This document shows, one piece after another, positions 1 through 8,714 of a DNA stretch of 26,813 bases. The stretch covers positions 1 through 26,813 of the forward strand of contig NZ_JAHYSG010000148.1 of NCBI RefSeq assembly GCF_022095675.1, written 5' to 3'. Position 1 is the stretch's first letter; each line of letters starts with the position of its first letter. This DNA is from Dactylosporangium sp. AC04546 (GTDB taxonomy: Bacteria > Actinomycetota > Actinomycetes > Mycobacteriales > Micromonosporaceae). The notes under the pieces are model-generated. The model searched no databases. It saw nothing but the letters and a program-made list of their open reading frames with translations, and was not told the DNA's origin. The translations under genes were made by a program, and so were the position numbers.

Positions 1-312
1 TCAGGCGGTGACGCCAGGTCAGGCGGTGACGCCAGGTCAGGCGGTGACGCCAGGTCAGGCGGTGACGCCAGGTCAGGCGGTGACGCCAGGTCAGGCGGTG
101 ACGCCAGGTCAGGCGGTGACGCCAGGTCAGGCGGTGACGCCAGGTCAGGCGGTGACGCCAGGTCAGGCGGTGACGCCAGGTCAGGCGGTGACGCCAGGTC
201 AGGCGGTGACGCCAGGTCAGGCGGTGACGCCAGGTCAGGCGGTGACGCCAGGTCAGGCGGTGACGGCAGGTCGGGTGGTGACGCCGGGTCGAGTGGTGAC
301 GGTGGTGACACC
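1..312. repeat. 18-bp tandem repeat, 14 perfect copies plus decayed copies
   Basis: The unit TCAGGCGGTGACGCCAGG is repeated without a single change from 1 to 252 (14 copies, probably more beyond the left edge). One copy with one mismatch follows at 253-270, then increasingly diverged copies to about 312. Eighteen bases equal six codons, so copy-number change keeps the reading frame. Read on the minus strand, each unit encodes SPPDLA. Perfect identity at silent positions indicates recent expansion by slippage or unequal recombination. Confidence 0.95.
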
Positions 313-644
313 GGAGGCTGCGCCGGCAGCGGCGCACGCGGAGCCGGCCGCGAAGGCGGCTCTGCCGGCGACAGCGCCCCGGCAACTCTGCGGGCGTCGG
401 CGAAGTGGCTCCGGTCCCGCTCAGGCGGGCGACGGAAGCGGGCGCCCGCAGCGGCCTCAGCGTCCCGCTGGCGGGCCTCCAGGTCCAGCCGGGCCAGCTT
501 CATGGCGTGGCGGGTGTGCAGGCCCCGGCGGCGGCACTCGGCGAACTCGGACCGGACGGCCCGGCGGGCCGACCTGCGGCGGCGCCAAGCGGCCGTGGAC
601 CCGGCCAGCCGGGCCTCCCAGTCGAGTTCCCACCGATCGTCCAT
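1..644 (-). CDS. Unrecognised protein with basic N-terminal helix and (SPPDLA)n repeat tail, truncated by left edge
   Basis: The frame is open on the minus strand from an ATG at 642-644 to the left edge, about 214 codons, with no stop seen. An AAGG Shine-Dalgarno lies 7 bases upstream of the ATG. The product begins MDDRWELDWEARLAGSTAAW and continues for about 105 residues that are rich in Arg, Ala and Glu and probably helical (an arginine run, then alternating charged residues as in a coiled coil). After a Pro/Ala/Ser linker it enters a hexapeptide repeat, SPPDLA, repeated at least 14 times. The tail would be extended, proline-rich and acidic, opposite in charge to the basic head. There is no signal peptide or membrane segment, so it is probably cytoplasmic. 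I do not recognise the family. The codon third positions are strongly GC-biased in this frame, as in the neighbouring genes. The plus-strand frames across the repeat are also open, but they lack comparable start signals. Confidence 0.6.
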   Translation of the reverse strand, partial: MDDRWELDWEARLAGSTAAWRRRRSARRAVRSEFAECRRRGLHTRHAMKLARLDLEARQRDAEAAAGARFRRPPERDRSHFADARRVAGALSPAEPPSRPAPRAPLPAQPPVSPPSPLDPASPPDLPSPPDLASPPDLASPPDLASPPDLASPPDLASPPDLASPPDLASPPDLASPPDLASPPDLASPPDLASPPDLASPPDLASPPDLASPP

Positions 645-756
645 GACCCGACCTTAGAACACCCGTACGACAATTTCCGGAGAACCGGCGGCATGGCCGG
701 AAAGGTGGGATCCACGGCGTTGTGGTCGGCAACCCGGCGCCGTGAGGATGGACAGC

Positions 757-1704
757 GTGCAGGACGTCGTGATTGTGGCGTTTGACGGGGTGCAGAGCCT
801 GGACGTCACCGGGCCGCTCGAAGTCTTCGCCGGGGCCAACGTCGGGGTCCCCGGCACCTACCGGATCACGGTCGGCAGCGTCGGGAAGCGCCCCGTCACC
901 ACCTCCGGCGGCCTGCGCATCCTCCCCGACGCCGACCTCGACGACGTCCCCGGGGCCGACCTCATCGTCGTCCCCGGCGGCACCGGCACCAGGCACGGCC
1001 AGGACGACGTCGCCGCCTGGCTGCGCGACCGCGCGCCGGCCGCGCGCCGGATCATGGCCGTCTGTACCGGAGCGTTCATCCTCGGCGACGCCGGCCTCCT
1101 CGACGGCCGGCAGGCGACCACCCACTGGGACCACTGCGCCGCCCTCGCGCGGCGACACACCAGCACCCGCGTCGACCCCGACCCGATCTTCGTCCGGGAC
1201 GGCAACATCGCCACCTCGGCCGGCGTCACCGCCGGCATCGACCTCGCCCTCGCGCTCGTCGAGGAGGACCTCGGCCGCCACACCGCCCTGCAGATCGCCC
1301 GCCAGCTCGTCATGTTCCTGCGCCGGCCGGGCGGACAGCGCCAGTTCAGCGTCCAGCTGCGCGCCCAGCTCGCCGAGCACGACAACATCCGCGAGGTCCA
1401 GCAGTACATCGTGGAACGGCCGGACACGGACCTGTCCATCAAGGCCCTGGCGGAGCGGGCCAGCCTCTCCGAACGCCAGTTCAGCCGGACCTTCACGAAG
1501 GAGGTCGGCGTCTCCCCCGGCCGGTACGTCGACCAGGCCCGCCTCGAAGCCGCCCGCAGGCGGCTCGAGGACACCCGCGACGGCATCGAACAGGTCGCCA
1601 GGGCGTGCGGCTACGGCACGCCCGAGGCCATGCGCCGCGCGTTCGTCAAGGAGCTGGGCGTCGCCCCACTCGACTACAGGGAGCGTTTCCGATGCGCATT
1701 GTGA
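757..1704 (+). CDS. GlxA-family transcriptional regulator (DJ-1/PfpI domain + AraC HTH)
   Basis: The product is about 315 residues in two domains. Residues 1-170 form a DJ-1/PfpI (class I glutamine amidotransferase-like) fold, with the VVPGG strand and the nucleophile elbow VCTGAFILGDAG (Cys about residue 103), followed by TTHW. Residues about 215-310 are an AraC-type DNA-binding domain with two helix-turn-helix segments, ending ...GVAPLDYRERF. Proteins of this architecture are transcription regulators in which the DJ-1-like part senses a ligand; the ligand cannot be inferred here. Start choice: GTG 742, ATG 748 and GTG 757 are all in frame. I prefer 757 because GAGG (744-747) is correctly spaced only for it, and homologues usually begin just before the first beta strand. 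The gene overlaps the next one by 13 bases, so the two are co-translated. Confidence 0.9.
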   Translation: MQDVVIVAFDGVQSLDVTGPLEVFAGANVGVPGTYRITVGSVGKRPVTTSGGLRILPDADLDDVPGADLIVVPGGTGTRHGQDDVAAWLRDRAPAARRIMAVCTGAFILGDAGLLDGRQATTHWDHCAALARRHTSTRVDPDPIFVRDGNIATSAGVTAGIDLALALVEEDLGRHTALQIARQLVMFLRRPGGQRQFSVQLRAQLAEHDNIREVQQYIVERPDTDLSIKALAERASLSERQFSRTFTKEVGVSPGRYVDQARLEAARRRLEDTRDGIEQVARACGYGTPEAMRRAFVKELGVAPLDYRERFRCAL

Positions 1705-2330
1705 TCGTGTTGTACCCCAGGATGACCGCCCTCGACGCCGTCGGCCCGTACGAGGTGCTGTCCCGCCTGCCCGGCGCGGACCTCGTCACCGCGAGCCACG
1801 ACAGGGGCCCGGTCGTCACCGACACCGGCGTCCTCACCCTCCACGCGGACGAGGCCCTGGACAACATCACGAACGCCGACATCGTCGTCGTCCCCGGCGG
1901 GCCGGACATCACCGACCAGCAGCACGACCGGGCGCTCCACGAGTGGCTGATCGCGGTGGACCCGACGACGACCTGCACCGCCTCCGTCTGCAGCGGCGCC
2001 CTGATCCTCGGCGCCGCCGGCCTCCTGCAGGGCCGCCGCGCCACCACCCACTGGCTGGCGATGCGGGACCTCGCCAGGCACGGCGCCACCCCGACGCACC
2101 AGCGCGTCGTGCGGGACGGCAAGTACGCCACCGCCGCCGGCGTCTCGGCCGGCATCGACCTCGGCCTCACCCTCGCCGCCGAGGTCGCCGGCCCGCAGGT
2201 CGCCATGGGCATCCAGCTCGCCATCGAGTACGACCCCGAGCCGCCGTTCGACGCCGGCTCGCCCGCGAAGGCCCCGCGGGAGGTGACCGCGTTCCTGACG
2301 GCGAACGAGCAGTTGGTCCTGCGAAGATGA
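1692..2330 (+). CDS. DJ-1/PfpI family protein (isonitrile-hydratase-like)
   Basis: This is a 212-residue single-domain DJ-1/PfpI protein. It has the N-terminal strand IVIVLYPRMTALDAVGPYEVL with its conserved acidic residue, the VVPGG strand, and the elbow SVCSGALILGAAGLL with the candidate nucleophile Cys100, followed by ATTHW. These features match the isonitrile hydratase/ThiJ-like branch, but substrate and even catalysis are unproven. ATG 1692 is preceded by GGGAG at normal spacing, and the start lies inside the last codons of the upstream regulator. The core motifs closely resemble those of the regulator's N-terminal domain (CxGAxILGxAGLLxGRxATTHW in both), suggesting that enzyme and sensor derive from one ancestor and may bind related ligands. 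The gene is cytoplasmic, and the DUF2461 gene follows after 4 bases. Confidence 0.87.
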   Translation: MRIVIVLYPRMTALDAVGPYEVLSRLPGADLVTASHDRGPVVTDTGVLTLHADEALDNITNADIVVVPGGPDITDQQHDRALHEWLIAVDPTTTCTASVCSGALILGAAGLLQGRRATTHWLAMRDLARHGATPTHQRVVRDGKYATAAGVSAGIDLGLTLAAEVAGPQVAMGIQLAIEYDPEPPFDAGSPAKAPREVTAFLTANEQLVLRR

Positions 2331-2334
2331 GGGC

Positions 2335-2943
2335 ATGGCATTCCGCGGCTGGAAGGTCGACGCGCTGGAGTTCTACGAGGGGCTCGAGGCCGACAACTCC
2401 AAGACGTACTGGACCAGGCACAAGGACGTCTACGACGAGCAGGTGCGCGGCCCGATGGCCGAGCTGCTCGCCGAGCTGGAGCCCGAGTTCGGCCCGGCGA
2501 AGATCTTCCGGCCGTACCGTGACGTGCGGTTCAGCGCCGACAAGTCCCCCTACAAGACCAGTTGCGCGGCCTCGTTCGAGCGGGGCGGCTACGTCCAGCT
2601 GACCGCCCACGGCCTGGCGGCGGGCATCGGCATCTACATGATGGACACCCCGCAGCTGCAGAAGTACCGCCAAGCCGTGGCAGGCAGCGCCGGCGAGCAG
2701 CTGCAGGCGATCGTCGACCAGCTCAGCTACGAGGTGACCTCACGCGAGCAGCTCAAGTCGGTCCCGAGAGGCTTCGACAAGGAGCACCCGCGCGCCGAGC
2801 TGCTGCGGCACAAGGGACTGATCGCCTGGCACCAGTTCCCGCTCAAGCCCTGGCTCGGCACCGCCAAGGCCAAGGACCACCTGACGACGTTCTACCGGGC
2901 CTGCAACCCCCTCCAGGAGTGGCTGCAGGCCCACGTCGGCTAG
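2335..2943 (+). CDS. DUF2461 domain-containing protein
   Basis: This 202-residue protein spans a single DUF2461 (TIGR02453-type) domain. Recognisable segments are the N-terminal FYEGLEADNSKTYW, the central FRPYRDVRFSADKSPYKT, and the C-terminal RAELLRHKGLIAWHQFPL. The family is widespread in actinobacteria and some eukaryotes and has no established biochemical function. ATG 2335 follows the upstream stop by 4 bases, so the gene is the third member of the operon that begins with the GlxA-type regulator. Its TAG stop lies in the palindrome CTAG (2940-2943), which also gives the stop of the convergent glycosyltransferase gene, so the two coding regions overlap by 4 bases and no terminator separates them. 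Confidence 0.9.
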   Translation: MAFRGWKVDALEFYEGLEADNSKTYWTRHKDVYDEQVRGPMAELLAELEPEFGPAKIFRPYRDVRFSADKSPYKTSCAASFERGGYVQLTAHGLAAGIGIYMMDTPQLQKYRQAVAGSAGEQLQAIVDQLSYEVTSREQLKSVPRGFDKEHPRAELLRHKGLIAWHQFPLKPWLGTAKAKDHLTTFYRACNPLQEWLQAHVG

Positions 2944-4325
2944 CGCCGCTCGACGGCGGCCATCACCACGTCGAACTGGTCGGTGCGCAGCAGGCCCTCG
3001 TCGCGCAGCGCCTCCCGCGCCGCCGAGGCGCCGGCCTGCCAGGCCGCCTCGTGCGCGGCCTCGGCCGCCTCGGTGAGTGAGCCGACCGGCACCGTGGGCG
3101 CGTCGGCGAGCAGGTTGCCCGCCGGCACGAACACGACCGGGCGGCCGCCGCCGACCAGGGCCGCCTCGCGCCGCGCCTCGAAGGCCGGGGCCTCGTCGAC
3201 CGCGGTGCCGTAGATGGCGGCGGTGCGGGCGGCGATCGCGTGCCACGAGTGCCGCTCGCGCACCATCTGCCGGGCGCGGGACGCCAGGGTCTGGGCGAGC
3301 AGCGGGTCGGCGAGCAGCGCTCCCACGGCCTCGGCCAGCCCGTCGGGCTCGCCGACCGGGAAGCGCACGCCGGTGACGCCGTGCTCGACGATCGAGGCGA
3401 GGCCGCCGGTCGAGGCCACGACGAGCGCGGCGCCGGACGCGGCCGCCTCCAGGGCGACGGTACCGGTCGGCTCGTAGCGGGCGGGCAGGACGAACGCGTC
3501 GGCGGCGGCGAGCACCGCGGCCAGGGTGCGCTGGTCGAGCCGGCCGGGGAAGCTCACCGCCCGGTGCAGCTTGAGCCGGCGGGCCTCCTCGATGAGCACG
3601 CCGCGGTAGTCGCCCTCGCCGACGACGACGGCGCGGGTGCCGGGGTGCCGCTCACGGATCGCCGGGAGCGCGGCCAGCAGGTCCTGGACGCCCTTCTCCT
3701 CGACGAGCCGCCCGGCGTAGGCCAGCAGCGGCCCCTCGCCCGCGAACCGCAGCCGCGCCGACAGCACGGCCCGCGGCGGGGCGGTCCACACGTCGGGGTC
3801 GATGCCGTTGGGCACCACGTCGACCCGCTCGGCGGGAACGTCGAAGAGGTGCTGGACCTCCCACCGCAGGTACTCGGTCGGGACGATCACCCGGCAGGCC
3901 TCGGACCCGAGCCACCACTCGACGGAGTGCACCGAGCGGCTGGTGTCGCCCGGGAGGTACCCCTGGTGCCGCCCCGCCTCGGTGGCCTGCAGCGACGCGA
4001 CGATCGGGATCCCGAAGCGCTCCTTGAGGGTGACGGCCGCGTGGGTGACGAGCCAGCCGTGCGCGTGGATCACCTCGAAGCCCTCCGGCGGGGCCGCCGC
4101 CACCGCCGCCTCCACCAGCAGGTGGTTCACGGCCATCGTGAGCGCCAGTTCGTCCGCCGTGCCGGACTCGTCGCCGCTGAGCGCGGCGGCCTGCACGACT
4201 CGGACGCCGTCGGGCGCCGGCGCCGAGCCGGCGCGGGTCACCACGGTGATCTCGTGGCCGGCCGCGACGAGCGCCGCTGCCAGCGAGGTGGACGGAACGT
4301 TCCAGGCGATCATCAAGACGCGCAT
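2940..4325 (-). CDS. Glycosyltransferase family 4 (GT-B), probable alpha-glucan-related
   Basis: The product has 461 residues with a GT-B layout. The N-terminal half starts MRVLMIAWNVP and holds the acceptor-side motifs (VIHAHGWLVTHAAV, then VPNGIDPDVW at the hinge). The C-terminal half has the nucleotide-sugar site LLAYAGRLVEEKGVQDLL and the GT4 EX7E motif in ARYEPTGTVALEA. No signal peptide is seen. GT4 enzymes are retaining and use a nucleotide-activated sugar. Because the gene sits 25 bases behind a GH133 glycogen debranching enzyme and opposite glgX-treYZ, I infer a role in alpha-glucan synthesis or elongation. It does not look like standard GlgA (GT5) or typical GlgM, so the product is open. 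ATG 4325 is supported by GAGAGG 8 bases upstream. The last ~60 residues form an Ala-rich helical tail outside the GT fold. Confidence 0.87.
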   Translation of the reverse strand: MRVLMIAWNVPSTSLAAALVAAGHEITVVTRAGSAPAPDGVRVVQAAALSGDESGTADELALTMAVNHLLVEAAVAAAPPEGFEVIHAHGWLVTHAAVTLKERFGIPIVASLQATEAGRHQGYLPGDTSRSVHSVEWWLGSEACRVIVPTEYLRWEVQHLFDVPAERVDVVPNGIDPDVWTAPPRAVLSARLRFAGEGPLLAYAGRLVEEKGVQDLLAALPAIRERHPGTRAVVVGEGDYRGVLIEEARRLKLHRAVSFPGRLDQRTLAAVLAAADAFVLPARYEPTGTVALEAAASGAALVVASTGGLASIVEHGVTGVRFPVGEPDGLAEAVGALLADPLLAQTLASRARQMVRERHSWHAIAARTAAIYGTAVDEAPAFEARREAALVGGGRPVVFVPAGNLLADAPTVPVGSLTEAAEAAHEAAWQAGASAAREALRDEGLLRTDQFDVVMAAVERR

Positions 4326-4350
4326 CGCGGATACCTCTCGTCGCCGACTG

Positions 4351-6348
4351 TCACCGTAGCGCGTTCCGGCGCTTGCGCGGACCGGCTTCTCGGGCCAATT
4401 TCATCTTTCCCGTCTGTGTGGGCTCTGCACCCTGCAACTTGCGGTTCTGCCTGATGACGGCACGCGCGTGGAGCACCGCGGCGACCGATCGGGCCGAGAA
4501 CGGCGCGCCGGTCGCCCGGTGCGGCGCGTCACCCTCCGCGATCTCGCTCACCGACCCGAGACCGCACTCGCCCAAATGTGCCTCAACGGCGGCCAGCGTC
4601 GCGTCCGCCGGAAGGCCGGCGGCGCAGCGCGCGTCGACGTACGGCCCGAGCAGCCACGCCCATGCGGTGCCCTGGTGGTACGCCGTGTCGCGGGGGATCA
4701 CCCCGCCGCGGTGGCTGCCGTGGTACCCGTACTCGGCCGGCGCCAGCGTGCGCAGGCCGAGCGGGGTCAGCAGGGTCGCGCCGACCGCCCGCAGCACGTG
4801 CTCGCGCAGGTGCGGCTCGTCGGCGCCGGGCGCGTACGGCAGGCTGAACGCGAGCAGCTGGTTGGGGCGCAGCACCGGGTCGTCGTGCTCGCTGCCGCCG
4901 CCCTTCGGGTACGGCGCCGGGCGCGCGTCGACGACGTCGAAGAGCCAGCCGTCGGGCGCGCGGAAGCGCTTCACGACCTGGGCCCGCACCGCGTCGCGGC
5001 GGCCCTGCACGACGGAGGCGTTCCGGCCGCAGCGCTCCCGCAGCGCGCAGACGGCGCCGAGGGCGTTGGCCCACAACGCGTTGAGCTCGATCGGCTTGCC
5101 GTCGCGCGGGGTGACCGGCCCGCGCGGAAACCGGGCGTTCATCCAGGTCAGGCCCGAGTGGTCGGCGTCGATGACGAGCAGCCCGTCGGCGGGGTCGACG
5201 CCCACGCCGTCGCGGGTGCCCTTGGTGTAGGCCGCGACGACGTTCTCGACCGCCGGGAGCAGCTCGGCGGCCAGCTCGGCGTCGCCGGTGTGCTCGACGT
5301 GCCGCTCGACGGCGTGGACGTACCACAGCGGCCCGTCGGCGTCGCCGAGCTCGTGGGAGCGCATCCGCTCGCCGAGGCCGGCGTTGGCCCGCAGCAGCCG
5401 GCGGCCCTCCACGTGCCGCCCGGTGTGCAGGAACAGCCCCTCGTAGGCCGTCATGGTGTCGCGCAGGTAGCTGCCGAACCAGGGGTAGCCGGCGATCACG
5501 TCCGGCACGCCGTCGCGGGTCACGACGAACTGGTCGGCGGCGAGCACGAGCGCCTTGTCGGCGGCGTCGCGCGACCCGGCCGCCCGCAGCAGCCGGCGGG
5601 CCCGCCGGCGGGCACCGTCGACCGTGAGGCGGGCGTCCGGCGCGGGAAGCTCGTCCGAGCACGCCACGACGTCGGCGGACTCCCCCGCCGCGAGCGTGGC
5701 GGTGAAGGCGCCGGCGGCCCACAGGTCCTCGACGGCGTTGAGCCCGCGGGCGGCCTCCTCGCGGGTGTACGCGCCGAGGTACCACTCCCCGACCGGCCGG
5801 AAGCCCGGGCCGTGCACACGGTAGGCGTCCTCGACGCGGATGCCGCCGTCGACGGTCATCACCTCGGGCGGCGCGGACGTCCGGTCGCGCTCCACGTCGG
5901 CGTCGCGCCAGGTGCACAGGGCGGTGAGGGCCAGGTCGACGGTGGCGCCGGGCGGCGCGCTCACCAGGCGGTGGGTGACGGCGACGGCGTTGCGGCCGTG
6001 GACCATGGCGACCTCGCGCTCGAGGACGAACTCGCCGATCCGCCAGCGCCACCGCGGTACACCATCCACCAGCTCGAACTGCTCGAGGTGGTGGTGGCCG
6101 GCGGGATCCACCGCACCCGACGCCCACTCGTGGACCGCGAGCCGGACGGTCACGCCGCCCGGCAGGGTCAGCACCGGGTCGAGCGCGGCGAGCGCGAGGC
6201 GGCGCTCCGGCGTCACGAGGAGGCCGTGGTACCGCCGGGTGCGCAGCCCCGCGACGGTGCCGGTCGCGTATCCCCCGAGCCCGTCGGTGACCAGCCATTC
6301 AGCCTCGAATCCCGCGGCCGTCGCGCAGGCATGCGGACCGAAGGTCAT
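4351..6348 (-). CDS. Amylo-alpha-1,6-glucosidase / glycogen debranching enzyme (GH133)
   Basis: The product is about 665 residues with the GDE N-domain (FEAEWLVTDGLGGYATGTVAGLRTRRYHGLL, the diagnostic opening of the family) and a C-terminal (alpha/alpha)6-barrel glucosidase domain. Barrel landmarks include SYLRDTMTAYEGLFLHTGR, DADGPLWYVHAVERH, ELNALWANALGAVCAL and YHQGTAWAWLLGPYVDA. The family hydrolyses alpha-1,6 branch glucose in glycogen-like glucans. The last ~35 residues are a basic tail rich in Lys and Arg that is not part of the usual domain. Start choice: an ATG at 6366 is in frame, but the ATG at 6348 is preceded by AGGA six bases upstream, so I use 6348. The gene is first in an operon with the GT4 gene and divergent from glgX. 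Confidence 0.9.
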   Translation of the reverse strand: MTFGPHACATAAGFEAEWLVTDGLGGYATGTVAGLRTRRYHGLLVTPERRLALAALDPVLTLPGGVTVRLAVHEWASGAVDPAGHHHLEQFELVDGVPRWRWRIGEFVLEREVAMVHGRNAVAVTHRLVSAPPGATVDLALTALCTWRDADVERDRTSAPPEVMTVDGGIRVEDAYRVHGPGFRPVGEWYLGAYTREEAARGLNAVEDLWAAGAFTATLAAGESADVVACSDELPAPDARLTVDGARRRARRLLRAAGSRDAADKALVLAADQFVVTRDGVPDVIAGYPWFGSYLRDTMTAYEGLFLHTGRHVEGRRLLRANAGLGERMRSHELGDADGPLWYVHAVERHVEHTGDAELAAELLPAVENVVAAYTKGTRDGVGVDPADGLLVIDADHSGLTWMNARFPRGPVTPRDGKPIELNALWANALGAVCALRERCGRNASVVQGRRDAVRAQVVKRFRAPDGWLFDVVDARPAPYPKGGGSEHDDPVLRPNQLLAFSLPYAPGADEPHLREHVLRAVGATLLTPLGLRTLAPAEYGYHGSHRGGVIPRDTAYHQGTAWAWLLGPYVDARCAAGLPADATLAAVEAHLGECGLGSVSEIAEGDAPHRATGAPFSARSVAAVLHARAVIRQNRKLQGAEPTQTGKMKLAREAGPRKRRNALR

Positions 6349-6375
6349 CACCGATCCTGGGGGCATGTGCCCAAC

Positions 6376-6399
6376 TATGATCCGAACCCCTTTGCTTCA
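6376..6399 (-). promoter_or_regulatory. Possible promoter of the GH133-GT4 operon
   Basis: On the minus strand a TTGAAG hexamer (6394-6399) is followed, after a gap of about 15 bases, by a CATAGT hexamer (4 of 6 match to TATAAT). It lies upstream of the preferred start at 6348. Spacing is short and the match is modest, so this is only a candidate. The rest of the 6349-6608 gap holds no gene. Near the glgX side, CGCGCGT occurs twice at 6524-6530 and 6534-6540 and makes a small CG palindrome. Confidence 0.3.
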
Positions 6400-6608
6400 A
6401 ACCCGCGCCACGGCGGAATTCGCCGGAGATTCATCCTGAAACGCTGTCGGATAGCCGACCGGGAGCCCGGCACGATTCATTATCGAGTGCGGTGGGCATA
6501 TGGCAGCCAGCTTCGCGCGTACCCGCGCGTGAACTTTCGACGCACGTAACACGGTGGCAACGGGCAGCCGTTGAGCATCGCGGTGGCGGCAGAGGAACAG
6601 GGGCGAAC

Positions 6609-8713
<2,105 letters not shown>

Positions 8714-8714
<1 letters not shown>

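Noticed and set aside
1..252. CRISPR-like regular repeats
   Set aside because: The repeats are contiguous with no spacers and are in phase with a coding frame.
8..646. Plus-strand open frame starting with (TPGQAV)n across the 18-bp repeat
   Set aside because: It has no ribosome site and its non-repeat part is an Arg/Gly/Pro-rich shadow composition. The minus frame has ATG, AAGG and a sensible protein start.
6295..6315. TCGAATCC resembling a tRNA T-arm
   Set aside because: It lies inside the GH133 coding region, with no acceptor or anticodon arms around it.
6349..6366. Earlier ATG (6366) for the GH133 gene
   Set aside because: It has no ribosome site, while ATG 6348 has AGGA at ideal spacing.
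4468..6549. 693-codon plus frame opposite the GH133 gene
   Set aside because: It is a shadow frame. The GH133 family motifs are on the minus strand.
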